Shown piece after piece: positions 10,238-21,035 of a DNA stretch of 64,000 nt; position 1 is the first letter of the stretch, and each line of letters begins with the position of its first letter. This stretch comes from Triangularia verruculosa (taxonomy: Eukaryota; Ascomycota; Sordariomycetes; Sordariales; Podosporaceae). Below the pieces are notes generated by a model that searched no databases, was not told where the DNA came from, and was given only the letters and a program-made list of their open reading frames with translations. The position numbers were made by a program, and so were the translations under genes. The stretch spans positions 620,001 to 684,000 of the forward strand of contig MU863875.1 of NCBI GenBank assembly GCA_033296885.1, written 5' to 3'.

Positions 10238-13146
10238 TTAACCGCTGCACATCACGCAGGCCTCGGGGTTTTCAATGCTGCCTGTAATGTCACTGGTCAG
10301 TATCTGTTGACAAAGTCAGAGACAGCGGAGAGAGTTGAACTTACATGCAAGCACAGCTTCGGAGTAGATGTCCACCTCGCGCTCCTTGCTCTTATCGTCA
10401 TTATCCTCATCCTCCTTCTTGACCTCGGCAGCCGGAGCATCGAGTGCCTCCTCCTTGGGCTTCTCGGCAGGCTCGGTGGGGAGAGCCTTGGGGCTATCAC
10501 CTTCCGGAACGTCCGCCTTGAAAGGAGGAGGCTTTGCTGGCGAGGCCAGAGGACGAGACTTGACCTCACCAGCAGTGGGGGTCTTAATGGGAGGAGGAGT
10601 GGCAGAGGGGGTGGGCATGCCGTTACCGTTGGGGGCATCCTGGAGGGACGCCATGGGGCGAGGCACCGCGCTGGGCGACGACATGTAGCTGCCGGGAGGA
10701 GCGCGCTTCTTAAGCCCAGATGACGTCTTGGCGACGGCGCTATCCTGTACCAGAAGCGCCTCCTGGTCGACGGTGAACTGAATGGGCTGCGCGGCAGCCT
10801 GGGTGCGGAGATAGTACATGCCAGTCTTGAGGCCCAGCTTCCACCCAGTGAAGTGCATGCTGGTGATCTTGCCCATGGTAGGGTCGCGCATGTGGATGTT
10901 GAGCGACTGGGACTGATCAATGAAGGCACCACGATCAGCGGCCATTTGAACAATGGTACGCTGAGAAATCTCCCAGACAGTTTTGTAAAGGGCCTTAATA
11001 TCGGCCGGAATGTTGGGGATGTTTTGAACGGAACCACCCTCAGCGATGATGCGGTTCTTCATGTTATCAGACCAGAGACCCATATCGACGAGGTCCTTGA
11101 GAAGCCAAGGGTTGACGACCTGGAACTCGCCGGCAAGAACACGACGCTGGTAGATGTTGGATGTGTAGGGTTCGAAGCACTCGTTGTTGCCCAGAATCTG
11201 GGAAGTGGAGGCAGTGGGCATGGGAGCAAGCAGCAAAGAGTTGCGGACGCCATGCTTCTTGATGTCGGCCTTGAGCGAATCCCAGTCCCAGAGGGAGCTT
11301 GGCTTCACGTTCCACATATCGTACTGAAGGATACCCTGGGAGACAGGAGAGCCCTCGTAGGTGGAGTAGGTGCCCTCCTCCTTGGCGAGTTGGCACGACG
11401 CCGTCAAGGCAGCGTGGTAGATCGTCTCAAAGATCTGCTTGTTCAATTCACGAGCCTCAGCAGACTCAAAAGGCATGCGGAGAGCCAGGAAGGCATCGGC
11501 AAGACCCTGAACACCAAGGCCGATCGGTCTGTGGCGCATGTTGCTGTTGTAGGCTTCCTTGACAGGATAGTGGTTGACATCGATGATCTTGTTAAGATTG
11601 CGAACAACAACCTGGGTGATCTTGTGGAGCAACTTGAAGTCATACTTGCCCTCGTTGTAATCGACGTACTGAGGGAGAGCGAGGGACGCAAGGTTGCAGA
11701 CGGCAACCTCATCTGGTGCCGAATACTCGACGATCTCAGTGCACAGGTTGGAGCTGCGAATAACACCGAGGTTCTTCTGGTTGCTCTTGCGGTTGCAAGC
11801 GTCCTTGTACAGCATGAAGGGGTTGCCAGTTTCGGTCTGGGCCTCGAGAATGGCATACCAAAGCTTCTGGGCCTTGATGGTCTTGCGGCCGCGACCCTCC
11901 TTCTCATACTTCTCATACAGAGCCTCAAACTCATCGCCATAGCAGTCGGCAAGACCCGGGCACTCATTAGGGCACATGAGGGTCCACTCTCCGTTCTTCT
12001 CGACGCGCTTCATGAAGAGATCGGGAATCCACAGGGCAAGGAAGAGATCACGAGCGCGGATTTCCTCCTTTCCGTGGTTCTTGCGGAGGTCGAGGAACTC
12101 GAACACGTCGGCGTGCCAAGGCTCGAGGTAGATGGCGAAAGCACCGGGGCGCTTGTTGCCACCCTGGTCGACGTAACGAGCGGTATTGTTGAAGACGCGA
12201 AGCATGGGAACAATGCCATTGGAGGTGCCGTTGGTGCCGGCAATGTAAGAGCCGGTGGCGCGAATGCGGTGAATGTTGAGGCCGATACCACCAGCCATTT
12301 TGGAGATCATGGCGCAGGTCTTCAAGGTATCATAGATGCCGTCAATGCTGTCATCCTTCATGTCGACCAAGAAGCAGGACGACAATTGTGCCTGGGGAGT
12401 ACCGGCATTGAAGAGAGTTGGCGAGGCGTGGGTGAAGAACTTGTTTGACATGTAATTGTAGGTCTCGATGACACGGTCAATGTCATCGGCCCAGATGCCG
12501 ACGGCAACACGCATGATCATGTGTTGTGGTCTCTCGACGATCTTGCCGTCAAGCTTGAGCAGATATGAGCGCTCCAGCGTCTTGAAGCCGAAATACTGGT
12601 AGTTGAAGTCGCGATCATACACAATGGCCGAGTCAAAGTCGTCCTTGTGCCTCATCACACACTCATATGTCTCCTTGGCAATCATGGGAGAGGGCCGGCC
12701 GTTCTTGGGGTTGACGTAGTGGTACAAGTCGCTTACTACCGCGGACCATTGCTTCTTGGTCTGCTTGTGGAGGTTGGAAACCGCAATACGGGCGGCGAGG
12801 ATGGCATAGTCGGGGTGGGTGACGGTCATGTAAGCGGCAGTCTCGGCGGCCTAAGGAGAGAGAGCGTTAGAGTTCAGTTTGTGGGATGAAGGTGAGAACT
12901 CGGGGATGAGCTTACCAAATCGTCGAGCTGGGCTGTTGTGACGCCTCCGTACACCCCGGAAATGACCTTCTGGGTGATGGCAACAGGATCAACATGGTCC
13001 ATGTCAAGGCCATAACAGAGCCTTGAGACACGGGCTGTGATCTTGTCGAACTGAACACGCTCCTGGCGCCCATCTGCGTGGCATCAGCATCACCAATTGC
13101 TCCGTGGGGGTCCAGAGGCTGACATACCGCGCTTCTTGACGTACAT
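10238..13146 (-). CDS. RNR1: Ribonucleoside-diphosphate reductase large subunit (class Ia)
   Basis: Catalyses reduction of ribonucleoside diphosphates to deoxyribonucleotides with the small, tyrosyl-radical subunit. Four exons: 13146-13128, 13073-12916, 12850-10345 and 10281-10238, giving 908 aa. The N-terminus MYVKKRDGRQERVQFDKITA is the start of the ATP-cone, which senses ATP/dATP. In the barrel, SSCFLVD carries one active-site cysteine and SNLCTEI carries the Asn, radical Cys and Glu of the catalytic site. A disordered Pro/Lys/Glu-rich spacer of about 140 aa precedes the tail. The tiny last exon restores the end ENPEACVMCSG, whose CxxC shuttles electrons to the active site. Splice joins were chosen because they rebuild these conserved ends in phase. 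The gene is divergent from a TatD-type nuclease and has MCB-like sites upstream. Confidence 0.97.
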
Positions 13147-13420
13147 GGCGTCGGTTGTGTAGAGAACAAAGGCAGCAAAATTCGGTCTAAGGAATAGCAA
13201 GAATGAGGGTGCGGCGTGGCTATCCCCTCAGTAAATCACAGCTGCCGGCAAGGAGTCGTAAATGCTGATGATGTGGTCCAAAAAAGAAAGCAAGGCTGGT
13301 GCCAGACAGTCCTTGAGGTTTGAATGTGGTTTGGTGGTTAGGTGGAGGATGCGAAAAGAGAAGAGGGAAGGGCTGTTGCTGCTTTTGCGCGATCTTCTTT
13401 TAAGAGAGAAGCGGGATGTG

Positions 13421-13470
13421 GATCGCGTCGGACGCGTTGGACACCAGAATTTTGGTGCCCGGCGCGTCGC
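13421..13470. promoter_or_regulatory. Cluster of MCB-like (MluI cell-cycle box) sites upstream of RNR1
   Basis: A perfect ACGCGT lies at 13432-13437, with GCGTCG just before it (13425-13430) and GGCGCGTCGC at 13461-13470. In yeasts the MBF complex binds ACGCGT and drives RNR genes at G1/S. The perfect site is 286 nt upstream of the RNR1 start codon and roughly 490-590 nt upstream of the divergent TatD-type gene. That MBF acts here is inferred from family knowledge. Confidence 0.6.
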
Positions 13471-13930
13471 TGTGCCCCGCAGCCCATTAAACAAAGCGCA
13501 TGGGCCATCGAGGTGCCCCACCATTAGCGGACTCGCTGCCTGGGGAAATCAGAGTTTCAGGGCTCCCTGCAGGCAGAATTTGGCAGGTGATAGGACTTGG
13601 ACACTTTGTAATCATCTCAGCTTTGAAATCAGGACCATCGTCTGTTTTTCCCTGCGTTTCCCCCGTCTCGATGTTGTCGCTTTTGGTGTTTGCCCGTTGA
13701 AGCCCGAAAACATGGAGGCTCCACTCTCAACGCTTGGCTTAAGTAAGCCACGTTTCCAAGGGCCTATCTCACTTTAGGAATAGCCAGCGAGATCCCTGCC
13801 GACGTTCAAACAGGTGCCAAGGCTCACTCAACCTCTTCACAGTGAGGACCAACTTCTGAGGACATGTCTGACTCTTGAGGACAGCTCTGAGTCAAGTTAT
13901 CTTCAAGATATAAGTCTTGGGGAGCTTATG

Positions 13931-15417
13931 ATGCTGGGGAGCTCTTTATCGACAGCACGGATATTTACTAGACCGCTGATTTTAGGAGCTGCAGCCACAC
14001 GTCACTTCACAAACACATTTGCAGTGAAAATGGCCTCTCTCACAGCATACAAGCCGAGATACATCGATGTAGGTTTCTGGTCAATCAATCTTGTAGATTA
14101 GACACTAATACATGATTTCCCCCTCATCAGATTGGCATCAACCTCGCTGATCCCATCTTTCGTGGTCGCTACCATGGCAAACCAAGACACCCTGATGACC
14201 TCAAAGGGGTCGTATCCAGAGCCATTGAGGTTGGCTGCACCAAACTCCTCGTAACCGGCTCTTCCTTCAAATCATCCCGTGATGCCCTCAAACTTGCAGA
14301 AGAATTTCCCGGCACCATCTTTACCACAGCCGGCATCCACCCCTGCTCTTCCTCCATCTTCTCCCCCTCCCACCACAGACACCACGACGAGTCCCAGTCC
14401 GAAGATGAACCAGAACATACCCCTGCCTGCGACCCCGACCCAACAAAGCCGATCCCCGACGGCGACGGCGTCGACAACGCCCGCTCAGCCGTTATCATCT
14501 CCGACCTCAAGGAGCTAATCACGACCGCTCCCAAGAACAGTCTCATCGCCTTTGGTGAGTTCGGCCTCGACTACGACCGCCTCCATTACTGCTCAAAAGA
14601 AGTTCAGCTCCACTCCTTCACCACCCAGCTCGAGCTCGCAGCCTCGCTCTCGCCTCAGCTACCACTCTTCCTCCATTCTCGAGCGGCACATGAGGATTTC
14701 GTCCGGTTGCTAAAGGATGCGTTTGGGCCGAAGCTAGAGAGGCTAGAAAAGGGGGGTGTGGTGCATTCCTTCACCGGGACGATAGAAGAGGCAAAGGAGC
14801 TGATGGACCTGGGTCTCTACATTGGCATCAACGGGTGCAGCTTCAAGACGCTCGAAAACTGCGAGGTGGTGAGGGAGATTGACCTGAGCAAAATGATGCT
14901 CGAGACGGACGGGCCGTGGTGCGAAGTTAGGCCCTCGCATGAGGGGTGGAAGTATCTAGTTCAGTTTGAGGACGCGAGGAGGAAGCAGGAGGAGGAAGCA
15001 GCTAAAATTGAGGCGGAAAAGAAGGCTACCGAAGAGTTGGAGAGACAAGAGCAAGAAAAGATCGAGGCGGAAAGGAGGGCGCAGGACGAACTGGAGAAGA
15101 AGGCCGCCCAGCTTGAGTTGGGCGGCGAGGAGAAGGTCGAGGAGGGTGGGGAGAAGAAGAGACAACGGCAGCCCAAGAAACCTAAACAGCAGCAACCACA
15201 GGGCAAGAAGAACCAAAAGAAGGAGAGCGAAGTGCCTGATCGGTTCAAGGTCGTTAAGAAGGAGAAGTGGGAAGAAGGGGCGATGGTCAAGGGGAGAAAC
15301 GAGCCATGCACGATTGAGCGGATTGCGAGGATCGTGGTAGGGATTAAGGGGGTGAGTGTTGAAGAGGTGTGTGAGGCTGCGTGGGCGAATACTCAGAAAG
15401 TATTTGGACCTCTGTGA
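13931..15417 (+). CDS. TatD-family metal-dependent deoxyribonuclease (TATDN1-like)
   Basis: Exon 1 ends at 14068, an intron occupies 14069-14130 (ends TCATCAG) and exon 2 runs 14131-15417. From the ATG at 14030 the protein is 441 aa (MASLTAYKPRYIDIGINLAD). From the in-frame ATG at 13931 it gains 33 residues rich in Ser, Thr, Arg and Ala, like a mitochondrial presequence. TatD motifs are clear: IDIGINLADPIFRGRYHG, GEFGLDYDR (metal-ligand Glu), PLFLHSRAAHEDF, VVHSFTG (His), MLETDGPWC (Asp) and, near the end, KGRNEPCTIERIA. The family hydrolyses DNA 3'-5' and is linked to repair and nuclear DNA breakdown. A charged coiled-coil segment of about 90 aa interrupts the conserved core between the ETDGPWC and RNEP motifs. 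The gene ends 163 nt from the stop of the convergent CHL4-like gene. Confidence 0.92.
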
Positions 15418-15580
15418 TCTTGGTATGACATCGCATTTAGAAGATAGAAAGCGTAGAGATATTTCAATTGTTATGTTGGAACTCCAGGGCATCATGTACC
15501 AACCACCCGCCTATTTTGCAGCCGGAACTCCATACAAATGCTGAGTCATAATATATACACCCTAGAATAAGCGGGAGCAA

Positions 15581-17011
15581 TTACAGTCCAGAGCCCTTGT
15601 GCCCTCTTATCCTGCCATTCCTGACAGCACCAATAGTTACCCCCTCCTCACCTGTCATCCACCCCGGCATCTCTTCTCCGTCTATAACCCCACATTCAAC
15701 CAGCTGTCGTATGCCGGCAAAGACGTGACTGCCATGAAAGGTCAGCCTCACATTTGGCCCCCCGGTCTCACCCTCATCTTCATCCACGTCCATCATATCG
15801 GTATCATCTGCATTTGCACCCGTCGGCTTCCACACGTCCTCCATGACCAAATCAACCCTCTCCACACCCTTCCCATCGTCCACCTTCCCTGTATCTCCAA
15901 ACCTCGCCTGGGCGACTAACTTCGCTCTCTTCGCAATCCTCTCTTCAGTCGTTGGTCTCGCCCTCCTCTTCTTTTCACCATTGCCTTGTTCCTCCTCCTC
16001 CTCCATCGCATCACTTAGCGGCGGGGTTGGCAGAACTGTACTCAAAGGCGACTCCTTGACCTTCTCATCAGCATAGATGCTCCACCCTCCACCTGCTGCG
16101 TTTCCCCTTGTGCCTCCCTTTCTGTCTAGCAGCTCCTCCAGATTTCGGGTGGTTAATGATGTCGACTGAAGTGTAACCCTCTGCCGTGGTAATGACAAAG
16201 CCTTTGGAATCCCCTCGACCAGCAACGCCCGGATAGATTTCGACTCTGAGGCCCCGGTTGGACCGGTGGATGTTGGCTTGGAGATGAAGATGTTTGGTGA
16301 GCCGTCCGGGAAGGCGATTAGTATCGTTTTTGAGCCGGTGTCCAGGTTACCGGTGGAGGTGAGGGATAATGGGGTATTGTAAGGGGAGTCGATGACGAAA
16401 ATTCTTAGAATGAGTAAAGGCAGTGTCTTGTGTCGGTCGAGGTTATAATGCGCCTTGATATCAGGCAATATCTGCGCTTGGAGTGATTTGAGAAATAGCG
16501 AAGGGTGGAACCTGGGGATACATAGTGAAGTCCTGTCAACTTCTAACGGCTCGACCTCGCCGTTTTCGTCTTCAGCTGGCGACTTTAAAGGGACGATCTT
16601 GTAAGCTGACCATTTTTGTGATGTTGGGTGGTCGTAGAGATATTGCAAGTCTGCAATGGCGAGCTGGTAGAGAGATACTCCATGCCGCCAATCACCTGTG
16701 ATGATCCGGTCTAGGATTTCTCTTTTGGAACCTTTCCGGGTTTGGAGGGAGAGGTATTCTTCCCTGAGCTCCTCCGCTGATGAAGCCGGGGGGTAGAAGT
16801 CGCCGTCATCCTCATCATCTTCATCCTCTTGGTCCGGACGAAGGTAGGGGGTTGCTAGAGATAAATTATCCTCGTCTAACCAGTCTAGCGCGACGGAGAT
16901 GAGAGAAGCGCGGGAAAGCCGACCAAGAATCTTGGTGACTGTTGAGCTGGAGGGGTTGACGCGTAAAGAGGAAGGTAGACGTGCTGTAGTAGGGACTGAT
17001 ATTCGTGACAT
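15581..17011 (-). CDS. CHL4: Kinetochore protein of the CHL4/Mis15/CENP-N family
   Basis: A single-exon gene of 476 aa beginning MSRISVPTTARLPSSLRV. The frame is open for 13 more codons upstream, but the codon at its upstream end is TTG, so the ATG at 17011 is preferred. The N-terminal half carries the family pattern: KILGRLSRASLISVALDWLD, then YLSLQTRKGSKREILDRIIT, then GDWRHGVSLYQLAIADLQYL. In yeasts the N-terminal domain reads the CENP-A nucleosome and the C-terminal part pairs with the Iml3/CENP-L subunit of the inner kinetochore. A C-terminal motif, VRLTFHGSHVFAGIRQLVE, resembles that conserved partner-binding end. Acidic runs (around residue 62 and near residue 420) and a basic KKRRARPTTEERIAKRAK patch separate the halves. 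No intron is needed. Assignment is from remembered family pattern. Confidence 0.85.
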   Translation of the reverse strand: MSRISVPTTARLPSSLRVNPSSSTVTKILGRLSRASLISVALDWLDEDNLSLATPYLRPDQEDEDDEDDGDFYPPASSAEELREEYLSLQTRKGSKREILDRIITGDWRHGVSLYQLAIADLQYLYDHPTSQKWSAYKIVPLKSPAEDENGEVEPLEVDRTSLCIPRFHPSLFLKSLQAQILPDIKAHYNLDRHKTLPLLILRIFVIDSPYNTPLSLTSTGNLDTGSKTILIAFPDGSPNIFISKPTSTGPTGASESKSIRALLVEGIPKALSLPRQRVTLQSTSLTTRNLEELLDRKGGTRGNAAGGGWSIYADEKVKESPLSTVLPTPPLSDAMEEEEEQGNGEKKRRARPTTEERIAKRAKLVAQARFGDTGKVDDGKGVERVDLVMEDVWKPTGANADDTDMMDVDEDEGETGGPNVRLTFHGSHVFAGIRQLVECGVIDGEEMPGWMTGEEGVTIGAVRNGRIRGHKGSGL

Positions 17012-18655
17012 TTTCAGGGTTATGTATGATGAAGCTGTGGATAGAAGCAAACAATGAAATGGAGCTCCGGCCGGCGAACGTCAACAATGGATCCGTTCGC
17101 ACCGTGTCTCCGGCGAGCTTCGGTCAGATGCAGGCCGAGAAATCCGGGATCGATCTACAGTACAGACGGGAGCAGCCCATCCAGAAACCCCCACGTCTGT
17201 GTGCAGAAAGGTGGCAGTTGGAGCGCGTTCTCGCGTCACATGGTGGTCTGGACCACTGTGAGTGGCCCGTGCTCTTACCTACCTGAGGTGAGCTTCACGG
17301 TCACCCGCGAAATCACAGCGGCACAGCGCAGCTTGAGGAACCCACGCACCCCGCACGCCTCAATATCTTGGCTTTGACATGTCTCACCAGCGTTTGTGGA
17401 ATAGTGTATTCTCATGTCGAAGAACAGAACGGAAGATGCTGACAAAACAATAGTGACAGTTAAAAGATTTCCGGCGTTGTGGGAGGGGCTTAGCGTCTAT
17501 ATCGAGCCGGTGACGTTGCCGAGCTCGGAGACAGGTGGGGGCCCCTGGAGCCCTTCACATGCGTCTTACGGAGTACCCTTCCAGGACTTCCCGGACCGTT
17601 TAGGCGTGAAGTCCCGTCTTGTCACGGTCTGCAGATCTAGGGCTCCCGATCGCCGAGTGAGAGCGTGGCAAGCTGTCCCCACCTTGCTGGACAGCCGTTT
17701 AAAAGAATTCCCGGTCTCCTCCGATTGTCCCTTCTCTTCAATGGGGAGGGGATCATAGAGGATGGAGATCAACAGGCATTGTGCTCTTGGCATGATCATT
17801 GATAATGGCAGATTATCCATCGACTCAGGTACAGACAAAGACTCAACGGACGAGTAGAGACACGTTCCTGTACCTGCCGAATAGCGTCAATTGGACAAAG
17901 AACACGCTGTAGCATTGAAGAAAGATCTGAGTTGCTAACGCAGGTTCGTGATGGAAATGCAAAAATTGCTGCAGGTGCGTGCTTCCGGCCAGTGATTGCA
18001 GTCCCTTTCGTCCTTTGAAGAGAGGGGCACTCGGGCAATTCGAGTCTCGCTTACCGAGGACGTGGGAGTCAATGTGCCTCTGACTAATAGAGACCATCGG
18101 ACCGTGGGTTAGCGGCAAGCGCACCAGGGCTATCCCCACCAAAACCACACTGAGCGCTGTCTTCCGACTCTCTTCCCACTGGCCCAGGCGCCGGTTTCTT
18201 GAACTGTTCCCATCCCCAGACCCCATCAGCTCTTCCACTCCAGTAACACACCGGCTCCTTAATCGAAGCCATCGTCACCAACAAAGGAGCCATCTCCCAG
18301 CTAGCCCAGCACTACCGACCCGCCCAGCTCTTTGTTTCAGCCAAAGCCGCTGACTCGCCCGTACAACGCTCAGTTCCTTTTAGGAACAGACGCCGAAGCG
18401 AGTGCCGATTTGCTCTCCGGGACCAAAAAAGGACGCCCCGCCTCATTCGACCCCCCTCGACCGATCTTTGTCTGCCACCCACCGCCAACGCACATTCGCA
18501 ATCGTTCCAAAACTCAAAGGAACGGATTTCGCAATCCTCAATTCCACTCGACGCCCAAAGACTCTTAAACGCCCCTCCAGGCGATCCCCCGCGAGCGCGC
18601 CCGTTGGTGCTACTACTCGACGCTTATTGAAAAGAGAGAGGAAAGAAACACCATC
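17012..18655. other. Divergent promoter region (1.64 kb)
   Basis: Lies between the starts of the CHL4-like gene (minus) and the bZIP gene (plus). Frames here are short or open with non-ATG codons. I see no RNA gene or long repeat. It is presumed to hold both promoters and a long 5' leader for the bZIP mRNA. Confidence 0.45.
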
Positions 18656-20326
18656 ATGGCCTACTCCAGCGGCCGGAGAGGTGTCAATGTCACCCAATAC
18701 CTCCGAGATTTGAACCAAGATGGCTCGGTAGAGGAGACGCTCATCACGGATGAAGACCTCCAGAAGGACCTCGCGCTGTTCACGAACACCCAATTCTTCG
18801 ACTTTGAAACTGGCCAGAACACCGACTACCAGGCGCCTCCTGTCAAGCCTGACACAGTACAATCCTCGCCGACCGAGGAGCTGACGTCGGCCGACTCTAT
18901 CATGGGTGATTTTGGCACCTTTGACTTCATGCCAGGTTAGTGCGCTTTTTATCTACCAATTGTGTTTATGAAGATCACTTTTTATTTCATTTTTCTTCTT
19001 TTGATATTGGCAGGGGTTGGTCATGGTGCTACAGAGTGTTTCGAGGAGGTTTTCGTTTTGTTTGGCTGGCTTGTTTCACTTTCTTCATGCCTCTTTGCAA
19101 AGTCAAGGCCCTTCAACACAAACCCCCTCACATCAGCAAGTGCTGAATCGTCACCTGGGCATGTCGCAACCGGAAAGCGACGGGAAGACTTTGCCTTCGG
19201 CTGGCGGCAGGGGCACACAGATGCTCTCCTGCTGGAACAGGCTGCACCTTCGGGGCGGTGACAGGCCAAACTGAGCGGCTCGTCTTATCGAGAATCGGGG
19301 CATTGGACGGCACCCCACTCTCTCACTTCTCGCGAGTGTGCCCCCATGTTTGCGGGCGGCTTGTGATTGGAAGGCTGCACCATGGCCCGGCTTCGAGGTG
19401 CATGTGGTTGGGAAGCACGAAGTCCCTGGGTGGTGCTTGGGCCTGCCTAAATGGGGCCGACAAATGATCGTCGATGCTCTCGATGATGCCATTTCTCGTG
19501 ACTTTTGGGGAATTGCACCATCGACAATGGGGCATCAGTGGCCCGTTTGGGACCGCTCCATCGTTTGGCACAATATCCCTGGATCTCCGCCCTTCCCGTC
19601 GGCGGCACTGCCCGTCACTCTAGCCTGTCTTTCTGTTTTATTGTTGTACCTGTTGCAATTGGTTACGTCTTGTATCGATATCGTTGTTCACTCGCTGACC
19701 ATGGCACCATGTCTCCAGGCGACTACAGCTTCGGTGACTTTGGCAGCAACTACACCTCGCCCACCGTGCCAGCCTTCCCAGACAGCCTAGGCAACCTGCA
19801 GCCCATCCAGCCCACCCCCCAATCCTCCTATGCCCCGCCCGTTCCCCAGCAGCACCAGCCAGGGTATGTTCACACCGTAGCAGCTCCCGTAGTCGGGGGC
19901 GAGAAGCGCAAGGCCACTGAACAGCTTAGTCCCCCGAACCGCATGCTTAGCTTCGAAGACGCGTCGCGTATCGCCGCCGAGGAGGACAAGAGGAGACGCA
20001 ACACGGCCGCCAGCGCACGCTTCCGCATCAAGAAGAAGCAGAGGGAGCAGGCTCTGGAGAAGTCGGCCAAGGAGATGACAGAGAAGGTGACCATGCTGGA
20101 AGGACGCATCTCTGCCCTCGAGACGGAAAACAAGTGGCTCAAGTCGCTGGTGACGGAAAAACACGGCGATAAGCAGGACCTTCTCGAGAAGATCTTCAAG
20201 GAGTTTGCGGCCAGGGAAGCCAAGAAGGGATCGTCGTCTTCGGGTATCAAGGATAGCATCTCGGCTGCCAGCTCCACCACCGCCGTTGACGACTCGGACA
20301 AGTCACCTGCCAAGAGGAAGGATTAG
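18656..20326 (+). CDS. bZIP transcription factor, CYS-3/MetR type
   Basis: Two exons, 18656-18935 and 19719-20326, separated by a 783-nt intron (donor GTTAGT, acceptor CTCCAG), give 295 aa. The join reads through in phase as FDFMPG-DYSFGDFGSNY. Exon 1 encodes an acidic N-terminus with DLALFTNTQFFDFETG, which recalls the activation region of the sulphur regulator CYS-3. The bZIP is near residues 170-230: basic region KRRRNTAASARFRIKKKQRE, with the Asn and Arg that contact DNA, then a zipper heptad containing MLEGRISALETENKWLKSL. The C-terminus is Ser/Lys-rich. CYS-3/MetR proteins activate sulphur assimilation genes; whether this is the true orthologue or a paralogue cannot be settled by eye. 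An in-frame ATG at 19709, inside the intron, could start a shorter isoform. Confidence 0.88.
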
Positions 20327-21035
20327 GTATTCTTTGGTCTTTTGAACAAGATATCATAATCTGGTTTTCTTATGTGGGTTTCTGCGGTATCGAGTCATTT
20401 CATGAGCGGCGGGGGTCCGGGGATTGGGAGGTCCTTGTGTGCGGGATATACCATACCATCATCATTCAATCATCGAAGGCGTTTATCTCGATTTTTTTGG
20501 GTCTCTTTTTGGTACTTTTATCGTTTTGATTTTACGGTTGCTTCATTACCATTCCATCTTGCCTTGGGGTTCCGGTGTTCTGGGAGCGTCAAGGAAAGGA
20601 GGAAAAGGTCAACGGGCAATTCAAGGGGGGAGGAGTAGGGAGTGCGGGTTTCAGCTGAGAGGCTGAAGGGAAAAGGAAAGGGGCGGGGACGGGTTATGTT
20701 TTGCAAGATTTGTTTTTTTGCTACGATCTCATCATTCATCATTTACCCTCAAAACCACAGGTAGTTACAGAACACTGGTGGTTCACCCCCAACGGGCTAG
20801 TTACAGAACACTAGTTGGGGCATATGATAATTGTATCTTTTGTTCCTGGCTCGGAGAGCTGGAACAACAGATACGAGGGTCGTATGATTTTTATATGAAT
20901 CACGAGGAAATGAGGATGAGATATTGAGTAGTATTTGTTATGACAATACAAATAACAAGACGAATAAAACAAAGTTGAAACATTTTGTCTATTCGTGATT
21001 TTTTCATTTATGGTTGTTTGGTAGGTAGGTACATC
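20327..21035. other. Convergent intergenic region with a 36-bp-spaced direct repeat
   Basis: This joins the 3' ends of the bZIP gene and the 213-aa gene. No coding frame is credible. A direct repeat at 20762-20812 is listed separately. An AT-rich stretch near 20930-21010 may serve as polyadenylation signals for both convergent genes. Confidence 0.45.
20762..20820. repeat. Direct repeat with embedded hairpin
   Basis: TAGTTACAGAACACT occurs at 20762-20776 and again at 20798-20812, a spacing of 36. The second copy sits inside an inverted repeat, CCCCAAC at 20787-20793 with GTTGGGG at 20814-20820, and also has CTAG on both sides. It could be a transposon footprint or an RNA hairpin in a 3' UTR. 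Confidence 0.7.

Noticed and set aside
10853..12448. 531-codon plus-strand open frame antisense to RNR1
   Set aside because: It mirrors the codon structure of RNR1 exon 3, whose protein is unmistakable; the antisense translation has no domain pattern.
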